Assembly: GCA_964563495.1 (NCBI GenBank)
Contig: CAZLYK010000018.1
Coordinates: 1 to 56,945 of the forward strand
DNA: 56,945 nt
Reading direction: 5' to 3'
Source: CAZLYK01 sp964563495
Lineage (GTDB): Bacteria; Acidobacteriota; Blastocatellia; RBC074
The position numbers and the translations under genes are program-made. Shown in pieces: positions 33,901 through 40,955 of the stretch. Within the stretch, counting starts at the first letter, position 1, and the number at the start of each line of letters is the position of its first letter. Below the pieces are notes generated by a model, which saw nothing but the letters and a program-made list of their open reading frames with translations, was not told the origin of the DNA and did no database searches.

Positions 33901-35070
33901 TTAACGGAAGACCAGATAAGGGAGATATCCGACCATTCCGACGCCGACGGCCAGCAGGCCACGCCCGACATTCTTGGTGATCGAGGCAGGGACGTCGACC
34001 ACATCGTTGGGGAGGAGGACGATATCTTCGGCCTTCTTTCTCTGAATATCGTCGACATTGTAAACGTATTCTCGGCGGATGCCCGTGCCGGCCTCCTGGC
34101 GGACGACGCGGACGCGATTGCGCGCCGCTTCAGGGATAAAGCCGCCGGTCTGCCCGATCGCCTGGAGCAGAGTGATCTGGGTGCGGACATTGATCGGACC
34201 GGGTTTGACGACTGAGCCCGTGACGAAGACCTGATCGGTTTCCGGCACGCTGATGATGTCGCCCGGCCGGACATAGGGATTGGCTTCCGCCACACCGAGC
34301 AGCACATCCCGCAGCTTGAAGGAGAGAAGCACTCCCTGGTCCGGCCCGCCCGGCAATGGCGCAATCGATTGGCCGGTTGGAGCCGCATTCGGATTCAAGG
34401 CCGCGGATGACACGGCCGGCTTTTGGTCGGCCGGCACGATACCCGAGACTGCGGTTCGCGCGATCTGCTCGCCGCCCCCGTCGGGATTCGCGTCATTGCC
34501 CTCACAGAAATCCGGAGCGCTGCCTCGAATGATGTGAACGGCGCCGCCGGAATTCAGGTTGGGACCGCCGGAATAGGTCAGCAATTCAAGCAGCCGAACG
34601 CGACGCTGGAGCTGAAACCTGCCCGGCTGCGCGACCGAGCCGATCACGGCGACAGGTTGACTTTTGTATTCCTTGACAAAGACATCGACCTGCGGGTCGC
34701 GCAGAAACTTCTTGTATTTTTCCGTAATCAGCTGGGCGAGTTGGTTTTCAGTCTTGCAAGCGACCTGAATCTCGTCCAGGAACGGCAGGCGAATGCGGCC
34801 CTGATTGGTGACTCGCGTTTCCCGGCCGAGTTCCGGACGCCCGAAGACGCGGATGTCGAGCAGATCGCCGGGGCCGAGGCGGTAGCTGTCGTCTTCGCTG
34901 ATCGGGCCGGTGTTGATGACCGGCGTCACCCCCGGCGCTCCCTGATTGGGTATCGGATTCTGGGTGATCGGCTTGGAGACCGGCGCCTGCCCAGCGGCCG
35001 CGACGGCGAGTAGCATGACGCACGACAGCATGAAAAATGATCGTAAAGGCAAATAACTTTTACCGGACAT
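33901..35070 (-). CDS. Wza-like outer-membrane polysaccharide export protein (SLBB domains)
   Basis: An exported protein of 389 residues with signal peptide RSFFMLSCVMLLAVAAAGQA. The polysaccharide export domain begins YRLGPGDLLDIRVFGRPELG near residues 63-82. SLBB-type beta-grasp repeats follow (VAVIGSVAQPGRFQL; later VFVTGSVVKPGPINV). There is no lipobox Cys at the signal cleavage site, unlike E. coli Wza. The insertion at roughly 195-260 is Pro/Ala/Gly-rich. This protein should form the outer-membrane channel that works with the Wzc-like protein. It has the best ribosome binding site of the locus (GAGGAGG eight bases from ATG) and a promoter-like sequence upstream, so it is the likely first gene of the polysaccharide operon. 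Confidence 0.92.
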   Translation of the reverse strand: MSGKSYLPLRSFFMLSCVMLLAVAAAGQAPVSKPITQNPIPNQGAPGVTPVINTGPISEDDSYRLGPGDLLDIRVFGRPELGRETRVTNQGRIRLPFLDEIQVACKTENQLAQLITEKYKKFLRDPQVDVFVKEYKSQPVAVIGSVAQPGRFQLQRRVRLLELLTYSGGPNLNSGGAVHIIRGSAPDFCEGNDANPDGGGEQIARTAVSGIVPADQKPAVSSAALNPNAAPTGQSIAPLPGGPDQGVLLSFKLRDVLLGVAEANPYVRPGDIISVPETDQVFVTGSVVKPGPINVRTQITLLQAIGQTGGFIPEAARNRVRVVRQEAGTGIRREYVYNVDDIQRKKAEDIVLLPNDVVDVPASITKNVGRGLLAVGVGMVGYLPYLVFR

Positions 35071-35141
35071 AAAACCTCCTCTCGCTCACGCCGCACAGCA
35101 ATTAATAATTCAATAAACGGATGATCGGAGCGCAGCGTGAA

Positions 35142-35157
35142 ACCGTTGGCCAACGGT
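35142..35157. promoter_or_regulatory. palindrome in the wza-like leader
   Basis: ACCGTTGGCCAACGGT is a perfect 16-base dyad in the leader of the Wza-like gene, about 30 bases downstream of the presumed start of transcription. A dimeric repressor site or a short hairpin are both possible. No other copy was noticed in the window. Confidence 0.4.
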
Positions 35158-35186
35158 CTTCTCACGAAATATATATTTGACCGTTA

Positions 35187-35216
35187 AGTATCGCCGATGC
35201 TCTTGAGTACTGTCAA
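35187..35216 (-). promoter_or_regulatory. candidate sigma70-type promoter for the polysaccharide locus
   Basis: On the minus strand TTGACA (35211-35216) is followed after 18 bases by GATACT (35187-35192), four of six matches to TATAAT. It would give a leader of about 110 bases for the Wza-like gene. The leader contains a 16-base perfect palindrome, ACCGTTGGCCAACGGT (35142-35157), which could be an operator or a small hairpin. Confidence 0.5.
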
Positions 35217-35289
35217 TCTGGGGACCGTGACGCTGAGCCGTCTCTTGTCGTTGATCGTTGAATCCGTTAGGCTTGTCGCTCAAACAGCG

Positions 35290-35398
35290 AATAGACAGGA
35301 TGACAGCGGCTTTTCGGTTTCGTGCGTCCTGTCAGATGCACGACCGTCAGGGAGGGCGGACCGGACGCACGAAACTAAAAATTGCTATAAACAGGATA
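35290..35398. repeat. composite repeat: GTGCGTCC element nested in CAGGATT element
   Basis: The stretch opens AATAGACAGGATGACAGCGG, continues TTTCGTGCGTCCTGTCAGA and GCACGACCGTCAGGGA, then GGACGCACGAAACT, and closes with AAACAGGAT. The GTGCGTCC part forms an inverted repeat (TTTCGTGCGTCC against GGACGCACGAAA) and appears inserted in the CAGGATT repeat. A near copy forms the first 60 bases of the window in the opposite direction. The closing AGGA lies ten bases before the start codon of the TPR protein. The remaining spacer from 35217 to 35289 shows nothing I can support. Confidence 0.75.
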
Positions 35399-35406
35399 GT
35401 TTGAGA

Positions 35407-36741
35407 ATGGCCACAATATCTCTTCGCCCCGTTCTTCTGCGGTTGTTTCTGCTCTTGATCTTAATCGCCGGTTTCGGCCTGCTCGGATGGGTCATGGTTC
35501 GGGCGGCGATCGGCGACAGCATTATGATCTATGTCCAGCGCAGTCCGAATTTGTCGACCGATGCTGTGCTCGAGGGAGCCGACCTGGCGGTCGGGTATTC
35601 GCCTCATGACCCGGTGATTCATCTGAGGCGGGGGGGAGCCTATTTCGCCGCGGCCAATGAGGATCTCTCCGAAGAGCGATTGGCGCGGGCGATGGAGGAA
35701 TTGCGCCGATCGACGCAGATGAGTCCCGAGGATTATCGAACCTGGATGTCGCTCGGGCGGGCCCTCGATCGCGCCGGCTCGACGGCAGAGGCGCGGACAA
35801 TCCTGGAAAAAGCTTTGCAGCTCGCTCCAAACCACTTCGAGACGCGGTGGGCTCTCGGAAATCATTTCTTGCGGGCGGGAGATCGCGATGGTGCTTTTGC
35901 CCAGATGCGTCAGGCGCTGGCCAACAGCCCCTCGGCGCTGCCCTTGATTTTTGATTACGCCTGGGAGGTCTTTCAGGGGGATGGGTTGGCGATAGCCAAA
36001 GCCATCGAGCCGCCGCTCGCGGTCAGAGCGCAATTCATCTCGATGCTCATCGTCCGCAACAAAGTGGATGATGGTCTGGCGATCTGGCGCGGGATGAATT
36101 CGCCGACGGCCAGGGACGCCCAGCGCGTCATCGAGAGCCTGGTCAACATCGGCCGCTATGCTTTGGCCTACGATATCTGGAAGAACGCCAACCTTCCGGA
36201 GCGCCCTTTGTCGGATGAAAACTCCCTGCTCTCAAATGGGGGGTTCGAAAGCACTGTCCAGGTCAATTCGGTCGTACCGTTTTTTTCCTGGCGTCTCAAG
36301 CCAAGCGCGTCTCTGCTGATCACCCAGGACCGGGTCAAACCGCACGTCGGAGAGCGCAGTCTGCGCGTAAGCTTTAAGTTTGACGACAACGTCGCCGTGA
36401 TCATTGTCACCCAGACGGTCCCCGCCAAGCCGAATCAGAAATACTGTCTGACTTTTTCAGCTAAAACCGAAGAGCTTGAGAGTTTGAGCCGCCCGTTCGT
36501 CGAGGTCTTCGATGCGGCCGAGCTGAAGCGGGCCCACGCCGCCACTGCGCAGTTCCCCGTAGGGGATATGCCCTGGACGGATTACTCAATCGAATTGACC
36601 ACCGCGCCGGCGACCGAGGCCCTCATGGTCAGGTTGCAGCGGATGCCCTATGCCGAGCCGCCGGCTCCGATCAGCGGGCGGGTCTGGTTCGATAATTTCA
36701 GACTCTACGAGTGCCCCGGCCTGCCGAAGGTTGGCCGTTGA
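35407..36741 (+). CDS. membrane-anchored TPR protein with carbohydrate-binding-like C-terminal domain
   Basis: A protein of 444 residues. Residues 7-30 form a single membrane anchor (LLRLFLLLILIAGFGLLGW). Residues of about 55-190 carry TPR-like helical repeats (YRTWMSLGRALDRAGSTAEA, LAPNHFETRWALGNHFLRAG). From about residue 278 a jelly-roll-like domain begins with LLSNGGFESTVQV and ends with GRVWFDNFRLYE, the pattern of CBM4/9/22-type modules. Proteins of this build often lie beside O-antigen-ligase-family genes in exopolysaccharide clusters, as here. The start is ATG 35407. The frame is open back to 35197, but that part is repeat. The AGGA of the CAGGATT repeat sits ten bases before the ATG and may be the ribosome binding site. 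Confidence 0.8.
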   Translation: MATISLRPVLLRLFLLLILIAGFGLLGWVMVRAAIGDSIMIYVQRSPNLSTDAVLEGADLAVGYSPHDPVIHLRRGGAYFAAANEDLSEERLARAMEELRRSTQMSPEDYRTWMSLGRALDRAGSTAEARTILEKALQLAPNHFETRWALGNHFLRAGDRDGAFAQMRQALANSPSALPLIFDYAWEVFQGDGLAIAKAIEPPLAVRAQFISMLIVRNKVDDGLAIWRGMNSPTARDAQRVIESLVNIGRYALAYDIWKNANLPERPLSDENSLLSNGGFESTVQVNSVVPFFSWRLKPSASLLITQDRVKPHVGERSLRVSFKFDDNVAVIIVTQTVPAKPNQKYCLTFSAKTEELESLSRPFVEVFDAAELKRAHAATAQFPVGDMPWTDYSIELTTAPATEALMVRLQRMPYAEPPAPISGRVWFDNFRLYECPGLPKVGR

Positions 36742-36764
36742 CGACGCCCTGAAACAATGAAAAC

Positions 36765-36801
36765 AACCTGGGACGCACGCCTCCGGCGTGCGTCCCAGGT
36801 T
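36765..36801. repeat. GTGCGTCC hairpin before the second O-antigen-ligase-family gene
   Basis: AACCTGGGACGCACGCC and GGCGTGCGTCCCAGGTT are exact complements (17-base arms) around the three-base loop TCC. The right arm ends four bases before the AGGAGG ribosome binding site of the next gene. If transcribed it would place a very stable stem right at the translation start region. Confidence 0.9.
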
Positions 36802-36817
36802 GCTGAGGAGGAAGACC

Positions 36818-38098
36818 ATTCTCGAAAAGGTTATCTACGTTGCCCTGATTTTGCTCCTGGTTCTGACCCCGATCCCTTATGGCGCAGTAGAGACGTGGTC
36901 GACCGCGTTATGGGAAGTCTTTCTTTTCGCGCTCATGATTTTGTGGGGCTTCCTGATCGTCAAAGACGGACGCCTCAAGATCGCGCTCAATCCATTGATC
37001 TGGCCGATGCTGGCGCTGGTCGTCGTCGCGGTTGTCCAGTTTCTGCCGCTGGTTGAAACTGGTCGCCGGACGATCAGCTATGACGCCTATTCGACCTCCT
37101 GGGCGGCGGTCAAGATTTTCGCCTTCCTCTGCTTCTTCCTGCTCTTCTCTTCATTTGTCGACACCGATGGGCGGCGCGATTTGGCGGTCAAGGTGATCAT
37201 TGCCGTCTGTGTGCTGATCGCCCTGGTCGGGATCGGTCAGAGTTATATCGGTAAGGCCCTCTGGCAGCGCGGCACTTTTGGGCCCTTCGTCAATCGCAAC
37301 CATTTCGCCGGATTTCTGGAAATGGGAGTGGGGTTGGCGGGCGGGTTGATCGTCGGGCGCAGCGTGCGGCGCGAGCTGATGGCGGTTTACGCCAGTTGCG
37401 TACTGGTCATGTGCGCGGGGATTGTGCTCTCGGCCTCGCGCGGCGGCGTGTTGTCGCTGGGGGCGGAGGTGGTTTTCCTCGCGATCGTCGCCATTCCGGG
37501 TTTGATTTCAAGCGGCAAACGGGGCAAACCCGGCTGGGTCGGGGTGTTGCTTCGCACGGCCGGAGCCCTGGTTCTGGGTGCCGCCTCGATTGCCGGCGCG
37601 ACCTTTCTCGTCGGCTCAGAAGGGCTGGTCCAGAATATCTCGCAATCGCAAACGGCGGTGGAGACCGAAGCGACCATGAGCGAGCGCTTCAGCCGCCGCG
37701 ATATCTGGGGGGCGACCGGCCGGTTGATCAAAGACCACCCAACGCTCGGCGTCGGGCTCGGAGCCTTTCAATTCGCCTACACGCGCTATGATCCCAGTTC
37801 GGGCGTCCAGCGGGTCGAACAGGCTCACAACGACTATCTGCAGATCGTCGCCGACGCGGGAGTGGTCGGAGGATTGCTCGCGGCCATCTTCGCGATCCTG
37901 CTCTTCGCCCGCGGATTTTTGGCCGCCCAGACGGGCGATCGCCGCAAACGCGCGATCATCCTCGGAGCGCTGACCGGATGTTTTGCGATCGCGATTCACA
38001 GTTTCGTCGAATTCAACCTGCAGATCACCTCTAATGCACAGCTGTTTCTCGCGCTCGCTGCGCTGGCTACGCCTGAGAGAGCAAAGGAATCAAAATAG
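36818..38098 (+). CDS. O-antigen ligase / Wzy polymerase family protein (copy 2)
   Basis: A membrane protein of about 426 residues with some ten to twelve hydrophobic segments. It begins LEKVIYVALILLLVLTPIPYG and has FGPFVNRNHFAGFLEMG, ASRGGVLSLG and the periplasmic-loop motif VEQAHNDYLQIVADAGVVGG, whose His-Asn-Asp-Tyr is typical of WaaL/Wzy-type proteins. No ATG, GTG or TTG fits the ribosome binding site: AGGAGG (36806-36811) is followed after six bases by ATT (36818). The only near start, GTG 36788, lies inside a hairpin arm. I therefore favour ATT as the start codon. It follows the TPR protein and may act with it in polymerisation or transfer of the glycan. Confidence 0.85.
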   Translation: MLEKVIYVALILLLVLTPIPYGAVETWSTALWEVFLFALMILWGFLIVKDGRLKIALNPLIWPMLALVVVAVVQFLPLVETGRRTISYDAYSTSWAAVKIFAFLCFFLLFSSFVDTDGRRDLAVKVIIAVCVLIALVGIGQSYIGKALWQRGTFGPFVNRNHFAGFLEMGVGLAGGLIVGRSVRRELMAVYASCVLVMCAGIVLSASRGGVLSLGAEVVFLAIVAIPGLISSGKRGKPGWVGVLLRTAGALVLGAASIAGATFLVGSEGLVQNISQSQTAVETEATMSERFSRRDIWGATGRLIKDHPTLGVGLGAFQFAYTRYDPSSGVQRVEQAHNDYLQIVADAGVVGGLLAAIFAILLFARGFLAAQTGDRRKRAIILGALTGCFAIAIHSFVEFNLQITSNAQLFLALAALATPERAKESK

Positions 38099-38131
38099 TA
38101 GACGGGATGAACAAGATTTACCCCGTCTATT
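38096..38131. repeat. degenerate CAGGATT element at 3' end of ligase-family gene
   Basis: TAGACGGG (38099-38106) and CCCGTCTA (38122-38129) pair around ATGAACAAGATTTAC. The gene's TAG stop directly abuts the element. It reads as a shortened copy in which only the outer units survive, with CGGG/CCCG replacing CAGG/CCTG on both sides. Confidence 0.65.
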
Positions 38132-38152
38132 CGATCGGCTTTTAACTTTAAC

Positions 38153-39415
38153 ATGGATAAATTCCGGATCATCGGCGGAAAGCGACTCTCAGGCAGCGTC
38201 CCGATCAGCGGGGCGAAGAACTCCGCGCTGCCGTGTCTGGCGGCCTCGCTCCTGACGAGTGAAACGGTCACGCTGCGCAATGTGCCGTACGTCCGTGATC
38301 TGATCACGATGAGGCGGTTGCTCGAAGATCTGGGCTGCACCGTGCTGGTTCCGGAGTTGCGCACACATCAGATCAATGCGGGGGCGGTAGAGAATTACGA
38401 GGCCCCGTACGAGCTGGTCAAGACGATGCGCGCCTCGGTGCTGGTACTCGGGCCGCTGGTTGCGCGTTTCGGCCAGGCGAGGGTCAGCCTGCCGGGCGGC
38501 TGCGCGATCGGGCAGCGGCCGATCGACCTGCATCTGATGGCGCTCGAACAGCTCGGCGCGAAGGTCGAGTTACACAATGGCGTGGTCGAGGCCACGGCTC
38601 GGAGGCTGCGCGGCGGTGAAGTAAATTTTGAAACGGTGACCGTGACCGGAACCGAAAATGTGCTCATGGCTGCGGCGCTGGCCGGCGGGACGACGCGCAT
38701 CTACAACGCCGCGTGCGAGCCGGAGATCGTCGATCTGGCCGACCTGCTGATCAAGATGGGGGCGAAGATAGAGGGCGCGGGCTCGCCGGCGATTACCGTG
38801 ACGGGCGTTGAAAGACTGGGCGGCGCCGATCATACGATCATTCCCGACCGGATCGAGACCGGGACATTTCTGGTCGCCGCGGCGATCACCGGCAGCGAAT
38901 TGTCGATCACCGGCTGCGAGCCGAGCCATCTGCTCTCGGTCATCGAAAAGCTGCGTCGAGTGGGAGTCAGGATAGATCAGCCCGAACCCGGAACGCTCCA
39001 CGTTTCAGGCGCCGATAAGCTGCACGCGGTCGACCTGACGACCGCCGTCTATCCGGGATTCCCGACCGACATGCAGGCGCAATATATGACCTTGATGACT
39101 CAGGCGGATGGGGATTCGGTAGTCACCGAGACGATCTTCGAAAATCGTTTCATGCACGCGAGCGAATTGCAGCGCCTGGGTGCGCGCATCCGCGTCCACG
39201 GCCGCAGCGCCTACGTTCACGGACCGACTCCACTGACCGGCGCCAGAGTGATCGCTTCTGATCTGCGGGCCTCGGCTTCACTGGTTCTGGCCGGATTGGT
39301 CGCCGGCGGCGAAACCTGGATCGACCGCGTCTATCACATCGACCGCGGCTACGAAAAGATTGAAGAGAAATTCCGCGCCGTCGGCGCGGAGATCGAGAGG
39401 ATCAGGGAGAAATAG
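38153..39415 (+). CDS. murA: UDP-N-acetylglucosamine 1-carboxyvinyltransferase
   Basis: The enzyme transfers enolpyruvate from phosphoenolpyruvate to UDP-GlcNAc, the first committed step of peptidoglycan synthesis, in the cytoplasm. At 420 residues it has the normal length. Key features are GAKNSALPCLAA (Lys22, Asn23), the active-site loop VSLPGGCAIGQRPIDLHLM with the fosfomycin-sensitive Cys117, and the C-terminal FPTDMQAQYMTLMTQADG. It is not part of a mur cluster here. It follows the ligase-family gene after 54 bases of repeat remnant. Its TAG stop lies in the first bases of a CAGGATT element shared with the convergent MFS gene. Confidence 0.96.
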   Translation: MDKFRIIGGKRLSGSVPISGAKNSALPCLAASLLTSETVTLRNVPYVRDLITMRRLLEDLGCTVLVPELRTHQINAGAVENYEAPYELVKTMRASVLVLGPLVARFGQARVSLPGGCAIGQRPIDLHLMALEQLGAKVELHNGVVEATARRLRGGEVNFETVTVTGTENVLMAAALAGGTTRIYNAACEPEIVDLADLLIKMGAKIEGAGSPAITVTGVERLGGADHTIIPDRIETGTFLVAAAITGSELSITGCEPSHLLSVIEKLRRVGVRIDQPEPGTLHVSGADKLHAVDLTTAVYPGFPTDMQAQYMTLMTQADGDSVVTETIFENRFMHASELQRLGARIRVHGRSAYVHGPTPLTGARVIASDLRASASLVLAGLVAGGETWIDRVYHIDRGYEKIEEKFRAVGAEIERIREK

Positions 39416-39528
39416 ACAGGATTGACAGGATTTTTGCAGGATTGAACCAGATTATTGAGTAGGGGATCTGACTGTAGTTAACCTCAGGTTTTCTTTCCCT
39501 AAAAATATCTGGTTCAATCCTGTCTATT
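39411..39528. repeat. CAGGATT element shared by two convergent genes (loop type II)
   Basis: The left arm (from AATAGACAGGATTGACAGG) contains the murA TAG stop. The right arm contains the TGA of the MFS gene. The right arm (39507-39528) matches the left arm's outer 14 and inner bases but lacks the middle units, an internal deletion. The loop resembles that of the copy at 11661-11794. The position suits a bidirectional terminator or 3'-end protector. Confidence 0.88.
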
Positions 39529-40776
39529 CACCGGCACGCCGTCGCGATACCTGATCGCTACGATCGCCAGCGCTCCCGCGAGAGCCACAGCCGAAAGCAA
39601 TAAAAAACCGGATGTATAGTCGCCCGTGGTTTCACGAATCCGAGCGACCGCCCAGGGCATGAGCGCCTCACCGACCGAATCGCTGGTGATGATGATGCCT
39701 AGAATTCTACTCAGACCGGCGAGGCCGAAACATTCAGCCGTCATGAGCGGGACGAGCATGTAATCCGCGCCCAACCCGAAGCCGAAGACTACCGCGAAAA
39801 GATAAAGCAGAACCGGGTAATCACGCGCCGCCACGAGCAATGGGATCGAGAACGCGACGATCAGGAAGGTCGCGATCATGACGTGTTTTTTCAGGAAACG
39901 ATCGGCGAAATAACCCATGGCCAGGCGGCCCGCGATGCTCGAAAAGAGGACTATGCTCGGGTAGATGGCCGCGGCGCTCCTGGCCTCATCGCTCGATTTT
40001 GAGATATCGGTCAGATAGAGCGGGAGATTTTGCGTGATCCCGCCGACCGCGCTAATGCTCAAGACGCTGCCCAATGCGAGCAGCCAGAAGGTCGGGGTGC
40101 GGAAGACCTGAGCGAGCCTGAGCTCGTCCCGCGGCGTCTCGGGCATTTTCTCCCCGGCTTGCAGATCGCCGTCCGGCAACAGACCCAGATCGGATGGTTG
40201 GCGCCTGATGACCAGCCACGCCAGCAGCCCGAGCGTCACGAAAATGGCGACGGCCAGAATCTGCAGGGCGCCTCGCCATCCGTACGCGTCTCTCGTCCAG
40301 CGGATCAGCCACGGGACGATCGTCCCGCCGGCGCCTATCCCGACATAAGCCAGACCCATCATCCGCCCGCGCCATTTGGAGAACCAGTTGGAGATGATGA
40401 CCTGGCACGGCAGCGGCCCGGCGCAGAGGTAACCGAGCGCATTGAAGAAATAGAAACTATAGAGCTGAGTCAGGGAGTTCATGAAGCTGAATCCGATCAG
40501 CGCTATCGCTGCAAACAGCGCACCCGAGAACATAACGCCGCGCGGCCCGAACTTCTCAATCGCCCAGCCGGCGGCGAATCCGAACAACGGCCCGACGATG
40601 ATCTTGCTCATGGTGTTGCCGAGCTGAATCTGGTCGCGGCGCCAGCCGAACTCCTCGATGTAGTTGGGAAAGAACTGCGGTAACCCGTAGAGAACGAAGC
40701 CGACGATCATCATCATGAAGATGAAGGCCGATGCGACGATCCACCATCCGTAAAAGATCTTCGATTGTCTGGGCAA
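39514..40776 (-). CDS. MFS transporter (OxlT/monocarboxylate-like)
   Basis: A 420-residue inner-membrane protein with about twelve hydrophobic segments. The start, KIFYGWWIVASAFIFMMM, with FYGWWIV, is characteristic of the OFA/monocarboxylate branch of the major facilitator superfamily. The MFS loop motif after the second segment is represented by GWAIEKFGPRGVM, and a second one by GYFADRFLKKHVM. The substrate is probably an organic anion, but this cannot be fixed. It is followed in its own direction only by the repeat shared with murA. Upstream lie two strong hairpins. Its tail Val-Asn-Arg-Gln-Asp comes from the repeat. Confidence 0.9.
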   Translation of the reverse strand: MPRQSKIFYGWWIVASAFIFMMMIVGFVLYGLPQFFPNYIEEFGWRRDQIQLGNTMSKIIVGPLFGFAAGWAIEKFGPRGVMFSGALFAAIALIGFSFMNSLTQLYSFYFFNALGYLCAGPLPCQVIISNWFSKWRGRMMGLAYVGIGAGGTIVPWLIRWTRDAYGWRGALQILAVAIFVTLGLLAWLVIRRQPSDLGLLPDGDLQAGEKMPETPRDELRLAQVFRTPTFWLLALGSVLSISAVGGITQNLPLYLTDISKSSDEARSAAAIYPSIVLFSSIAGRLAMGYFADRFLKKHVMIATFLIVAFSIPLLVAARDYPVLLYLFAVVFGFGLGADYMLVPLMTAECFGLAGLSRILGIIITSDSVGEALMPWAVARIRETTGDYTSGFLLLSAVALAGALAIVAIRYRDGVPVNRQD

Positions 40777-40792
40777 ATCGAGCCCCCCTTAA

Positions 40793-40842
40793 GAGGTTTG
40801 CAGTTTCGTGCGTCCTGTCGGACGCACGAAACTGCAAACCTC
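40793..40842. repeat. GTGCGTCC hairpin with 23-base arms
   Basis: GAGGTTTGCAGTTTCGTGCG and the next three bases pair exactly with the reverse series ending ACTGCAAACCTC, around a four-base loop TGTC. It belongs with the copies at 1-50, 35290-35398 and 36765-36801. It lies 17 bases before the MFS gene on the minus strand, so it would sit in its leader. Confidence 0.9.
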
Positions 40843-40883
40843 GCTGATAACATTGGTCATCAATCAATGCTTATCCTGCGGCA

Positions 40884-40939
40884 GCAAGTTTCACGCTGGT
40901 GTGACCGCGTCCTCGCGGTCACACCAGCGTGAAACTTGC
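40884..40939. repeat. hairpin with 26-base arms
   Basis: GCAAGTTTCACGCTGGTGTG plus ACCGCG pairs exactly with CGCGGTCACACCAGCGTGAA plus ACTTGC around TCCT. The arms share no sequence with the hairpin 42 bases away except a core of GTTTC. It directly adjoins a CAGGATT half-copy (40943-40955), in which the flavin oxidoreductase gene stops. It may be that gene's terminator. Confidence 0.9.
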
Positions 40940-40942
40940 GAT

Positions 40943-40955
40943 AATCCGGTCTATT
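40943..40955. repeat. CAGGATT half-element fragment
   Basis: On the minus strand AATAGACCGGATT is the start of the repeat with one change. The TAG within it is the stop codon of the flavin oxidoreductase gene. The rest of the element appears replaced by the 56-base hairpin. Confidence 0.6.
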
